A stretch of 38,054 bases of DNA, taken from positions 1-38,054 of the forward strand of contig NZ_PYLQ01000025.1 in assembly GCF_003024685.1 (NCBI RefSeq), read 5' to 3'. This document shows, piece after piece, positions 1 through 8,085 of this stretch. Position 1 is the stretch's first letter. Every line of letters starts with the position of its first letter. The translations under genes and the position numbers were made by a program. The DNA is from Faecalibacillus intestinalis (lineage in GTDB: Bacteria > Bacillota_I > Bacilli_A > Erysipelotrichales > Coprobacillaceae). A model generated the notes under the pieces. That model worked only from the letters and a program-made list of their open reading frames with translations, was not told the DNA's origin and did not search any database.

Positions 1-539
1 GAAACTATGATGGAATGAAAAAGGCCTATGTCATATGGATACTTCCACAAGCTGCTAAAAAGCGAGATGGACATGTCAATCGCATAAACTCTAAATTAGA
101 AAATGTCAGTGGAAGTACTATTGAAAGGTTAGAAAGTTATGATAAAAGCGAACAGATTATGATATACTTAAATAAAGATCATGATATCAAAGATAAGTAT
201 GAAGATAGTGATTGGATCAAGACACCGTTAGTCATCTTTTTAAACAATACATATGATCTTTTGATAAAGAAAGAAGTTATGAAAGAATATGGATTTGAAG
301 AAATAGAGAAGGAGGTTAAAAAGATGTGTAATTTAGGAGAAATGATAGCCAGAGAAAATATAGAAAAAGGACATTCTATGGGGCTTGAACAAGGACAAAA
401 ATTGGAAAGAAGAAAGAAAAATATTGAATTAATAACAAATTTGATGAATAGCTTAAGTATTTCGTTTTCAAAAGCAGTTGAATTGTTAAAAGTTTCTGAA
501 GATGAAGTTTTAGAAATAAAAAAATATTTTGAAGCTTAA
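1..539 (+). CDS. Rpn-family nuclease/transposase-like protein, C-terminal part (cut by window edge)
   Basis: The reading frame is open to the left edge (frame from base 3, reading NYDGMKKAYVIWILPQ), so the true start lies outside the window. The KKAYVIWILPQ strand and the charged tail with Gly-Gln-rich helix (GLEQGQKLERRKKN) resemble the C-terminal half of Rpn/PD-(D/E)XK nuclease family transposase-like proteins. These DNA nucleases promote recombination and are often multicopy in gut Firmicutes. The catalytic core would lie mostly upstream and cannot be checked here. The stop is followed at once by a strong terminator. The family call rests on pattern recognition only. Confidence 0.6.
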   Translation, partial: NYDGMKKAYVIWILPQAAKKRDGHVNRINSKLENVSGSTIERLESYDKSEQIMIYLNKDHDIKDKYEDSDWIKTPLVIFLNNTYDLLIKKEVMKEYGFEEIEKEVKKMCNLGEMIARENIEKGHSMGLEQGQKLERRKKNIELITNLMNSLSISFSKAVELLKVSEDEVLEIKKYFEA

Positions 540-551
540 TGGTATTTGCTG

Positions 552-585
552 GCAAGGACGATATTTTGTCCTTGCTTTTATTTTT
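552..585 (+). terminator. Rho-independent terminator after the Rpn-like gene
   Basis: Perfect 8-bp stem (GCAAGGAC / GTCCTTGC) with an 8-base loop, followed by TTTTATTTTT. Confidence 0.9.
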
Positions 586-677
586 GATGACAAAAAATAG
601 ATGTAAATAGCTAGAAATGATAACGATTTTGGGAAATGCTTGTGATAAAATAAACATGAGGAAAAAGGAGATGTATT

Positions 678-2588
678 ATGAATACTTATGAACATTTATT
701 TACACCTATTAAAATAGGAAATACAACAGTAAAAAATCGTATTTTTATGCCACCTTTATCAACTAATCTTGCAGATAAAGGTTATGTAACAGATGCCTTA
801 GTAAAGCACTATGCAGCTAGAGCAAAAGGTGGAGTAGGACTTATTGTAACTGAAGTTACAACTGTAGAACCTACGTATACATATTTACCAGGAGATATGT
901 CAATCTATGATGATTCTTATATTCCTGGATGGAAAAAACTTGTAGATGCAGTACATCAATATGATACTAAAATCTTATCACAACTCTTTCATCCAGCTTA
1001 TATGGCTTTTCCAATTCCTGGGACACCACAATTGATTGCTCCTTCAAATGTAGGACCATATTATGCTAAAAGTGCCCCTCGAGAAGTAACAAAAGAAGAA
1101 TTAAAAGTAATTGTTAAACAATTTGGTGAAGCTGCTTTACGTTTTAAAAAAGCAGGGGGAGATGGAGTTGAAATCCAAGCAGCCCATGCACATGGTTTAT
1201 TAGGAGGATTTTTAACGCCTTTATATAATAAAAGAACAGATGAATATGGTGGAGATATTCATGGAAGATTACGTTTAACTTTAGAAGTTATTGAAGAAGT
1301 AAGAAAACAATGTGGTAGAGATTTTATCATTGATGTGCGTATTTCAGGAGATGAATACAGTGATGGTGGTTTAACACTTAATGATATGATCTATGTTTCT
1401 AAACAATTAGAAAAAGCAACCGTTGACTTTATTCATGTTTCTGGAGGAAATACCATTAAAAAAGGAAGTTCAATGCCAGCAAGTGGAACAGCTCCGGCAC
1501 CACATAAACATGCAAGTGAGGAAATTAAAAAACATGTATCTATTCCAGTGGCAACAGTTTCGCGTATCAACGAACCTTGGGTAGCAGATGAGTTAATCGC
1601 TAATGATGTTTGTGATGCGTGTATGATTGGTCGTCCTAATTTATGTGATAGTGAATTTGCGAACAAAGCAAAAGCAGGAAAAATAGATGAAATTAGACCA
1701 TGTATTGGTTGTGGAAGATGTTTAACAGGAATTATGTTTGGTAAACCAATTAGTTGTACAGTCAATCCAGCTGTTGAAAAAGAAGAAATTGATGAAGCTC
1801 CTGTTAAGAAAAAAGTACTTGTTGTTGGTGGTGGACCAGCAGGAATGGAAGCTGCTTATGTCGCAAAAAAACGTGGACATGAAGTTGTTTTATGTGAACA
1901 AAGTGATCGTTTAGGTGGTCAATTAAATATTGCTTGTGTGCCTATTGGTAAACAAGAAATTACTAAAGTAGTTAAATATATGAAGAGCCAATTAACAGGT
2001 GTTGATGTTCGTTTAAATACAACAGTGACTAAAGAAATGATTGAAAATGAATTTAAAGATTATGAAATTATTACAACAGTAGGAGCAACACCTAAAGAAA
2101 TCGAACCTTATAAAGTCTTTAAACAAACAATGACAGCTGATGATATTTTATCTGGTAAAAAATTTCCAGGTAGAAAGATCGTAATTATTGGTGGTGGTTC
2201 TGTTGGTTGTGAAACAGCAGATTATTTAGCACCATTGATTAATGATTTATTCCCTACAAATAGAGATATTACTTTAATTGAAATGACTAAAGGATTAATG
2301 ACAGGGGAATCTGGAGCAACGAAATCATTGCTTACAAGACGTATGATGGAAAAAGGTGTGAAGATTGAATTAAATTCAAAGATCACTTATGTTGATGAAA
2401 ATACTATTAAATATGAAAAGAATCATCAAGAATATGTTTTAGATGATGTTGATACATTAGTTTTTGCAGTTGGCTATAATCCAGTTGCTTCACCAATTGA
2501 AAATGCTCATTTAATTGGTGATTGTCAAAAAGTAGGAACATTAAAAGATGCTATTACAAATGCATATCAAATAACAAAGGAGATATAA
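678..2588 (+). CDS. NADH:flavin/Fe-S enoate reductase (Old Yellow Enzyme type, BaiCD-like)
   Basis: A 636-aa flavoenzyme predicted to reduce activated C=C bonds with NAD(P)H in the cytoplasm. Residues 1 to about 335 form the OYE TIM barrel (LFTPIKIGNTTVKNRI at the start, NKRTDEYGG near 187). Cys342-x2-Cys345-x2-Cys348-x11-Cys360 are the 4Fe-4S ligands. A FAD-binding Rossmann motif VVGGGPAG lies near 382-389 and a second nucleotide-binding motif IIGGGSVG near 503-510. Total length is close to 2-enoate reductase, 2,4-dienoyl-CoA reductase and bile-acid BaiCD enzymes. The usual active-site H-A-x-H-x-G-Y pattern is changed: it reads QAAHAHGLL at 167-175, so the canonical Tyr is missing. SD AAGGAG precedes the ATG. 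The next reductase begins 4 bases after the stop, so the two form an operon. The substrate is not determinable here; unsaturated steroids/bile acids, cinnamate-type acids or dienoyl-CoA are possible. Confidence 0.85.
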   Translation: MNTYEHLFTPIKIGNTTVKNRIFMPPLSTNLADKGYVTDALVKHYAARAKGGVGLIVTEVTTVEPTYTYLPGDMSIYDDSYIPGWKKLVDAVHQYDTKILSQLFHPAYMAFPIPGTPQLIAPSNVGPYYAKSAPREVTKEELKVIVKQFGEAALRFKKAGGDGVEIQAAHAHGLLGGFLTPLYNKRTDEYGGDIHGRLRLTLEVIEEVRKQCGRDFIIDVRISGDEYSDGGLTLNDMIYVSKQLEKATVDFIHVSGGNTIKKGSSMPASGTAPAPHKHASEEIKKHVSIPVATVSRINEPWVADELIANDVCDACMIGRPNLCDSEFANKAKAGKIDEIRPCIGCGRCLTGIMFGKPISCTVNPAVEKEEIDEAPVKKKVLVVGGGPAGMEAAYVAKKRGHEVVLCEQSDRLGGQLNIACVPIGKQEITKVVKYMKSQLTGVDVRLNTTVTKEMIENEFKDYEIITTVGATPKEIEPYKVFKQTMTADDILSGKKFPGRKIVIIGGGSVGCETADYLAPLINDLFPTNRDITLIEMTKGLMTGESGATKSLLTRRMMEKGVKIELNSKITYVDENTIKYEKNHQEYVLDDVDTLVFAVGYNPVASPIENAHLIGDCQKVGTLKDAITNAYQITKEI

Positions 2589-2592
2589 TAAT

Positions 2593-4572
2593 ATGAAACT
2601 ATTAGAACCAATCCAAGTAGGGAAAATGACATTAAAAAACAGAATTATGTTTCCACCTCTTACAACAGGGTATGAAGAAAGAGATGGATCTATTGGTCAA
2701 AAAAGTTTAAGTTTTTATGAAAGATTAGCGAAAGGTGGAGCTTCTTATGTTGTTATTGGTGACGTAGCTCCTGTACGTACAGCATCACCAACACCAAAAC
2801 TTTATAGTGAAGAACAAATACCAGCCTTTAAAAAACTTGCGGATACATTACATCAATATGATTGTAAAGTGGCTTTACAAATCTTCCATCCAGAATATGA
2901 TGTTCCTGGTGTTGGAAAAATGATTATGGAAGCAGGAATAGCTCGTCAAAATGCGGCTAAAGCAAAAGCTGAAGGAAATGAAGAAGAAGCTTTAAAACAA
3001 ACAGAATTAGCACAAAAGCTTACAAAAGATGCTTATGCTAAATTACATCATGATATGCAACATTTTGTTTCAGAAGCAACTGTTGAACAATTAAATCAAA
3101 TTAAAGAAAGTATAGCAAGTTGTGCTCATAAAGCAATGATTGCAGGAATTGATGCAATTGAAGTTCATGGAGATAGACTATTAGGTTCTTTATGTTCTGA
3201 AGTATTAAATCATCGAAGTGATGTATATGGTGGTTCTTTTGAAAATAGAATTCGTTATGCTTTAGAAGTTGTTAAAGCAATTAAAGAAGCCGCACCTGAT
3301 TTGACAATTGAATATAAACTTCCAATTATTACTTTAAATAAAGATGGAAGTTTAAGAGGTAAAGGTGGTTTAAAAGAAGCTGAAGGAATTGCTTTTGCGA
3401 AAAAACTAGAAGAAGCAGGCGTTGACATGATTCAAGTAGCTCAAGCCAACCATACAGGAAATATGGGTGATACGATTCCACCAATGGGAGATGTGCCATA
3501 TAATTGGACATTACCAGTTGCTAGAAAAGTTAAAGAAGTTGTTTCTATTCCAGTAGCAACAGTAGGTAGAGTGGTAAGTGTAGAAGCTGGTGAAAAAATC
3601 TTAAATGATGGAGACGTTGATATGATTGGTTATGGACGTTCTTTATTAACTGATCCTGATATTGCTTTAAAAGTGAAAAAAGGAGAATGCATTAGAGAAT
3701 GTTTAAACTGTAATAAAGGGTGCGTTGATGCAATTCAAAATAGACAATACATTTCATGCGTTTTAAATGCTGAAAATGGAAATGAAGCTACTGTTTCAAT
3801 TAAACCAACAAATAATCCTCAAAAAGTAGTTGTTATTGGTGGAGGAATTGCTGGTTTAGAAGCAGCAAGAGTTGCTGCTGTTAAAGGACATACAGTGACT
3901 TTATTTGAAAAATCAGATCATTTAGGAGGACAAATCAATATTGCCTCTGTTCCACCAAGAAAAAATGAAATCTTAAGAAGTGTTGAATATTATCAAAAAG
4001 TATTACCTACATTAAATGTAGATATTCATTTAAATGAAGAAGCAAAAGATATCAATAGTTATGATTATGCTATTATTGCTGTAGGGGCACATAATATGGA
4101 AATGCCAATTCCTCATGATAACAGCAATATTGTTTCAAGTTGGGATGTTTTAAACGGACAAGAAGTTACTGGTGATTGTGTGGTTATTGGTGGAGGTTTA
4201 GTAGGTGCTGAAACTGCTGAATATCTAGCAAATAAAGGTCATCAAGTGACAATTGTAGAAATGATGGATAAAATTGCTGCTGGTGAATCTACAACTGTTT
4301 TACCATTAATGATGAAAGACTTTGCAGATCATAATGTTAAGCAATTAGTAAATACAAAAGTAGATCATATTGAAAACAATATTGTCTATACAGCAAATGA
4401 TCAAATCAAAGCAGATACAATTATCAATGCTTTAGGATCAAAGAAAAATATCTTTGATGATTCATCTATTACAATTCCTCATGTATGTGTAGGAGATTGT
4501 TCTGGTGAAAGAACTGCTGATATAGCAAGTGCTATTAGAACAGCTTATCATGCTGCTAATGCTATAGATTAA
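2593..4572 (+). CDS. Second NADH:flavin/Fe-S enoate reductase (BaiH-like)
   Basis: A 659-aa paralogue of the preceding gene and its operon partner. Domain order is the same: an OYE barrel starting LLEPIQVGKMTLKNRI, a 4Fe-4S cluster by Cys370-x2-Cys373-x3-Cys377-x11-Cys389 (canonical spacing), a FAD motif VVIGGGIAGLEAA and a second Rossmann motif VVIGGGLVGAETA. A charged Lys/Glu/Ala-rich helical insert at about residues 115-165 (AKAEGNEEEALKQTELAQKL) is not in the first enzyme. The active-site stretch reads EVHGDRLLGSLCSE (His192), lacking the usual His-Gly-Tyr. Its 659 residues against 636 for the first gene recall the BaiH/BaiCD size pair, but a different substrate is just as likely. A strong terminator follows. 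Confidence 0.85.
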   Translation: MKLLEPIQVGKMTLKNRIMFPPLTTGYEERDGSIGQKSLSFYERLAKGGASYVVIGDVAPVRTASPTPKLYSEEQIPAFKKLADTLHQYDCKVALQIFHPEYDVPGVGKMIMEAGIARQNAAKAKAEGNEEEALKQTELAQKLTKDAYAKLHHDMQHFVSEATVEQLNQIKESIASCAHKAMIAGIDAIEVHGDRLLGSLCSEVLNHRSDVYGGSFENRIRYALEVVKAIKEAAPDLTIEYKLPIITLNKDGSLRGKGGLKEAEGIAFAKKLEEAGVDMIQVAQANHTGNMGDTIPPMGDVPYNWTLPVARKVKEVVSIPVATVGRVVSVEAGEKILNDGDVDMIGYGRSLLTDPDIALKVKKGECIRECLNCNKGCVDAIQNRQYISCVLNAENGNEATVSIKPTNNPQKVVVIGGGIAGLEAARVAAVKGHTVTLFEKSDHLGGQINIASVPPRKNEILRSVEYYQKVLPTLNVDIHLNEEAKDINSYDYAIIAVGAHNMEMPIPHDNSNIVSSWDVLNGQEVTGDCVVIGGGLVGAETAEYLANKGHQVTIVEMMDKIAAGESTTVLPLMMKDFADHNVKQLVNTKVDHIENNIVYTANDQIKADTIINALGSKKNIFDDSSITIPHVCVGDCSGERTADIASAIRTAYHAANAID

Positions 4573-4592
4573 TAAATAAATTAATATTTAGA

Positions 4593-4626
4593 AGTGTTAC
4601 TTAGTTATCTAGGTAACACTTTTTTA
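4593..4626 (+). terminator. Terminator of the enoate reductase operon
   Basis: Perfect 8-bp stem AGTGTTAC / GTAACACT, 12-base loop, then a run of T. Confidence 0.88.
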
Positions 4627-4653
4627 TGCAAAAAATGCACATAAAACATGACA

Positions 4654-4717
4654 TTCACGCACGAAAAGTAGCTGTTTGTGAACGAAAATGGGAAATAGAG
4701 GGTATGAGTTATATAAT
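4654..4717 (+). promoter_or_regulatory. Activator-type promoter, copy 1 (21-bp period direct repeats plus TATAAT)
   Basis: Two 14-bp direct repeats, TTCACGCACGAAAA (4654-4667) and TTTGTGAACGAAAA (4675-4688), lie exactly 21 bp apart. After 23 bp comes TATAAT (4712-4717), with no good -35 box. A second copy with identical spacing lies at 9916-9979. This layout fits an activator that binds two adjacent sites on one DNA face, as LytTR-type response regulators do. The regulator is not identified in this window. It points at the broken ABC-3C locus. Confidence 0.6.
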
Positions 4718-4810
4718 AATATTAATATTTATATTTTATAACAAATAATAAAAGAAGTAAATTTTTATTATTAACTTATTTTTGAATATAAAAGAGAGGA
4801 GATTTGAAAA

Positions 4811-5217
4811 ATAGGTGACAAATATATAGGAACAAGAAATAATAAAATAAATATAAGGAAAGATGATCCTGATTTAGCTGCATATTTAAAAGAAAGAGCT
4901 TCAGTTACAGATGTAGATATTAGACTTTATCTTAGAGAGGTAAATTTTCATTGTCCTCTATGTTGTAAAGATTTACAAAGAAAAAGTCAAAAAAAAGAAG
5001 TGTAAAATTATTTGAAATAGCACATATCTATCCCAATAGCCCTACTGTAGAACAATATTTGGAATTAAAAGGCCTAGAACGTTTAGGAGATAATTCAGAA
5101 TCTTTTGATAATAAAATAGCTTTATGTAAGGACTGTCATAGCACAAAAGATTATCATACAACAAAAGAAGATTATTTAAAGTTAATAAAAAATCCAAATT
5201 TGTCAAAAAAATATTGA
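4811..5217 (+). pseudogene. HNH endonuclease of an ABC-three-component (ABC-3C) system, broken
   Basis: Frame one (from about 4811) reads GDKYIGTRNNKI and continues to NFHCPLCCKDLQRKSQK, then hits TAA at 5003. A shift at a run of eight A (4989-4996) restores RSVKLFEIAHIYPNSP and continues to NKIALCKDCHSTKDYH, ending at TGA 5215-5217. Together they give a zinc-binding HNH fold (CPLC ... EIAHIYPNSP ... LCKDCH) typical of the HNH effectors of ABC-3C defence loci. One extra A would repair the frame. At the expected start, behind GAGAGGAG, the codon is ATA instead of ATG. The C-terminal region is also missing. Three lesions make a dead gene likely; the homopolymer alone could be phase variation. 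Confidence 0.7.
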
Positions 5218-5762
5218 AAAGACACAATGAATTTAAAAGTAAAAAAGATGAATTGGAAATGAAAAATGATGCATATAACAAATTTATAGAATTAAAAAAT
5301 AATGAATCTATTGATAAAAAAAGAGTATCAAATATAAAAGATCAACAACTATCAATTCTTTCAAGTAAAATTAATATAGAAATGAATAGATTGAATAATA
5401 TAATTTATAAGGAAGAAAATAATGTACCAATTTTAAGTTTTTCAAAAAAAAATTATAGTTTTGCAACACCTGAAAATACAGGTACAGGTATAGCTTATAA
5501 GGGATTGGTTATATTTGATATTTCTGTTCTGAATTTGACTAATTTACCTATTATAGTGCATGACTCATTTGTTTTAAAACAAATATCGGATAAAGCATTT
5601 GAAAAAATATTAGAATTGTATATTAAAAGTGAAAAACAAGTAATAATAGCTATTGATAAAAAGAACTCGTATACAGACGAGACACAAAAAATATTAGATG
5701 AAAGTGTTATTTTAAATTTAGGTTCTAATGGAAATGAACTTTTTGGAAAATCGTGGGGATAG
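5214..5762 (+). pseudogene. C-terminal fragment of a DUF2326 ABC-type ATPase (ABC-3C system)
   Basis: The open frame of about 182 codons carries only the end of the ATPase: a coiled-coil stretch (MKRHNEFKSKKDELEMK, then about 60 helical residues), then PENTGTGIAYKGLVIFDI, NLTNLPIIVHDSFVLKQI, KQVIIAIDKKNSYTDETQ and LFGKSW. These match the signature/Walker B half of DUF2326 proteins, the SMC/RecN-like ATPases of ABC-three-component systems. The Walker A N-terminal half is missing, as is any middle component. The frame overlaps the stop of the HNH fragment in a different phase, so an internal deletion has probably joined the two genes. A non-functional remnant. Confidence 0.75.
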
Positions 5763-5767
5763 ACTAT

Positions 5768-5890
5768 GTGTTAAATTATGAATTTAAAGATATAAAAGAT
5801 AAATTATATGATGACTTGAATAGATTAATTAAAGCATTAGAAATTTATTTGTATCAGTATGTTAATAAAATAAATTGTGAAAAAAATTAA
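5768..5890 (+). CDS. Possible 40-aa ORF, unknown function
   Basis: GTG start 8 bases after GGGGA, reading VLNYEFKDIKDKLYDDLNRL and ending KINCEKN before TAA at 5888-5890. It is Lys/Asp/Leu-rich and probably helical. It follows the ATPase remnant by 5 bases. It may be a small accessory protein of the ABC-3C locus, a fragment of a larger gene, or chance. Confidence 0.3.
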   Translation: MLNYEFKDIKDKLYDDLNRLIKALEIYLYQYVNKINCEKN

Positions 5891-5937
5891 CAGATATACA
5901 AAAAATAATTGCCAAGGAGGAAATATGTAAAATATAA

Positions 5938-6492
5938 AGTTTTAATTATACGAATACAATAGAAAGAGTATATATAGATAAATCTAATATGGATATTGAC
6001 TTTATACATGGTAAAGCAAATAAAGATTTGGAAATTGAAAAAAATAATATGGTTTTGGGAATTGATGAATTTCTTCCGGCTGAAAAACAAAATATAAATG
6101 TTGAATTTGTGGAATTTAAAAAATTTTATCAAAGAATATATAAAGAGACAGGATGTAAGTATAAAAATTGGGTTGATGAAATAAAAAGTGAGCATTCATT
6201 ATATGTGAAAAAAATAGCGAAAGCAAATTTTTTGTATGATGAAGCTATGATATGCAAAAATTGTAAAAAACACAATTTATATATTTTTGGACACTCATTA
6301 GATGTCACAGATGGAGATATATTAAGAGACTTAATATTGAATGATAACGTAAGTACAACTATTTTTTATCATAATAAGGAAAATATGGGAAAACAAATTA
6401 CTAATTTAGTAAAAGTAGTTGGAGAAAATGAATTGATAGGAAGAACGGGAGGAAGTACTAGAACAATAAAATTTAAGTTACAAAAAAATTAG
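5938..6492 (+). pseudogene. AbiH-family abortive infection protein, 5'-truncated
   Basis: The open frame starts after a stop at 5935-5937 with SFNYTNTIERVY, then DFIHGKAN, MVLGIDEF and IFGHSLDVTDGDILRDLI. These are typical central and C-terminal motifs of AbiH proteins, which act in phage abortive infection. AbiH proteins are usually well over 300 residues; only about 184 remain. Upstream, a good SD (AAGGAGG, about 5914-5920) precedes an ATG at 5925 that is followed directly by TAA and is out of phase with the AbiH frame. This looks like the original start joined to the middle of the gene by a deletion. Translation from the internal ATG at 5989 would give a fragment of 167 aa. Confidence 0.72.
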
Positions 6493-6535
6493 TATAGATT
6501 TTTAATATTAACATTTTTAAAAGGAGGATATTATT

Positions 6536-7003
6536 ATGAAATTTGATAGAATAAATGTTAATCGTTTGGATGATATAGGTTATGTGATTGATAAAGAAAA
6601 ATTTTTAAAGTTTGTTAATGATTTCAGGATTATTGGTGTTCATTGGTCTCAACCTACAAATATTAGTGCTAGTTATTTTTTAAGATTATTACAAGATGGC
6701 TCAAAAGCACGAGCGCGTGGATTTGGAAAACAATCATATATTGAAAATGATGAATCATCAAATCAATTAAGTGAATTTTACGATAAATTATTTGATCACG
6801 GAGCATTATGGAAATTAGAAAATGGTAGAGTAATTTGTACAGCAATGCCATATAGTGATGAAAAAATTGTGCTTGATGAATTTGAAAGATTGAAGAATAA
6901 ATGTGAATATCCCGATGACGTGATATTAAATTTCTTAGATAAAAAATATAAATTTAGAAAAAATGGCGATATTATGGTTGTTATTTCGTTTGATGAAATT
7001 TAG
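6536..7003 (+). CDS. Unknown 155-aa protein in the defence island
   Basis: Complete gene with a strong SD (AAAGGAGG, 8 bases before ATG) and its own downstream terminator. It starts MKFDRINVNRLDDIGYVIDK, has a middle stretch GVHWSQPTNISASYFLRLL, an Arg/Ala patch SKARARGFGKQS and a mixed alpha/beta C-terminal half ending MVVISFDEI. No signal peptide, membrane segment or clear catalytic motif. I do not recognise the family. It lies 43 bases after the AbiH remnant, so it may have been a partner or may be an unrelated intact neighbour. Confidence 0.7.
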   Translation: MKFDRINVNRLDDIGYVIDKEKFLKFVNDFRIIGVHWSQPTNISASYFLRLLQDGSKARARGFGKQSYIENDESSNQLSEFYDKLFDHGALWKLENGRVICTAMPYSDEKIVLDEFERLKNKCEYPDDVILNFLDKKYKFRKNGDIMVVISFDEI

Positions 7004-7128
7004 ATTAGATAGATTAAAAATATTATTTTTTAAACAACTTAAATACTATAAAAATTTATGAAAAAAGCAATCTAAATAATCAAATACTTTAGTAAAAAAT
7101 CACTTTAAAATATCTGATACTTTTTAAA

Positions 7129-7177
7129 GAGGAAAATTAGATAAAGCAATTTCTGATTTTCCTCCTTTTATTTTTCT
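7129..7177 (+). terminator. Terminator after the 155-aa gene
   Basis: Stem GAGGAAAAT (7129-7137) / ATTTTCCTC (7156-7164), then CTTTTATTTTTCT. The gap 7004-7291 otherwise holds only AT-rich DNA with no reading frame I can support. Confidence 0.7.
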
Positions 7178-7291
7178 ATTTTACTTTTTATAGTTTACTC
7201 TAGAATTGCCTATACATTTGGAATTTATCCATGTAAAAGAGTTGAGTATTTCTTTTTTATGTCCAAACGTTTTTGTAATATTATTTTTAAT

Positions 7292-8085
7292 GTAAGCGCC
7301 AAATAAAATAGTGTATTTAAAGAAGTCGATTGAATTGATATAATAATCAATTTAGTCGGCTTTTATTTCAAATTCTTCTTTTATTTCTTCACTCCATGGT
7401 AAGAACCAGTCCAGTCTTTCTGGATCTTCAACCAGATCTTGTTGAGGTAAATAATCCAGGATGAATTCAATATAATCGTATGGATTAAGTTTATTGGATT
7501 TAGCTGTTTCAATCAGGCTGAATACTGATGCACTTGCTTCAGCTCCTTTAGTAGAAGTTGAAAACAGCCAGTTCTTTCGGCCAACTGTAAATGGTCTGAT
7601 TGTACGTTCATCTAATGAATTTGTTATAGGTACAAGACCATCTTCTAAAAATGAACGCAGTCCTGCCTCGTAATTCAAGGCATATTGTATAGTTTTTCCT
7701 GTCTTAGAAGCTGTTAACACCTTGTTTTGGTTATCCTTGTACCATGAAAAGAAGTCATCAACTAATGGCTTTGATTTTTCTTGACGTACTTTCACCTTTT
7801 TATCAGGTGATAATGTTTCGATTTGTTTTTCTATCGCAAACAGTCTGGCTATTTTTTCAACAGCTGTATTTGCGAGTGTATCTGATGCATTCTTCATATC
7901 TACAGGCAATGCATCATAGAACTTTCTTCTGGCATGCGCCCAACAGTAGGCATTGGTCACACCATCTATATGGTTATATCCATAATAGCCATCAGTGATG
8001 ATAGTACTCTCAAACCCTTTAAGAAATTCTTGAGGGTTGGTTGCATTTTTGTCAGGTCTGTAATCAAATATAGATAGGTTACACT
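7292..8085 (-). mobile_element. IS66-family insertion sequence remnant (one end plus 3' part of tnpC)
   Basis: The element begins at the inverted-repeat tip GTAAGCGCC (7292-7300), the hallmark terminus of IS66 elements. It contains the C-terminal part of the tnpC transposase on the minus strand. The other end, tnpA, tnpB and the 5' half of tnpC are gone; the right border is an abrupt switch into galU at about 8080-8090. The element is immobile as it stands. The first 57-59 bases of the end recur at 15453. Confidence 0.85.
7352..8085 (-). pseudogene. tnpC: IS66 TnpC transposase, C-terminal fragment
   Basis: Reading leftwards, the fragment of about 245 residues shows LSIFDYRPDKN, TIITDGYYGYN (a catalytic Asp region), AYCWAHARRKF and NSLDERTIRPFTVGRKNW, all typical of the IS66 DDE transposase core. 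The IS66 C-terminal domain follows (NPYDYIEFILDYLPQ). Full-length TnpC is about 500 residues, so half is missing. The frame stays open for another ~50 codons to 8239, but those run antisense through galU and are not transposase. Confidence 0.88.

Noticed and set aside
1433-1765. 110-codon open frame on the minus strand inside the first enoate reductase
   Set aside because: Lies wholly within a gene with clear motifs on the plus strand, with no SD and no recognisable protein features; a shadow frame.
4654-4688. CRISPR-like repeat at the 21-bp period sites
   Set aside because: Only two units per site, 7-bp spacers, and a fixed link to a -10 box; this is a promoter arrangement.
4986-5005. Programmed -1 frameshift in the HNH gene at the A8 tract
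   Set aside because: The gene also lacks a proper start and its C-terminus and partner ATPase are deleted, so mutation is more likely than recoding.
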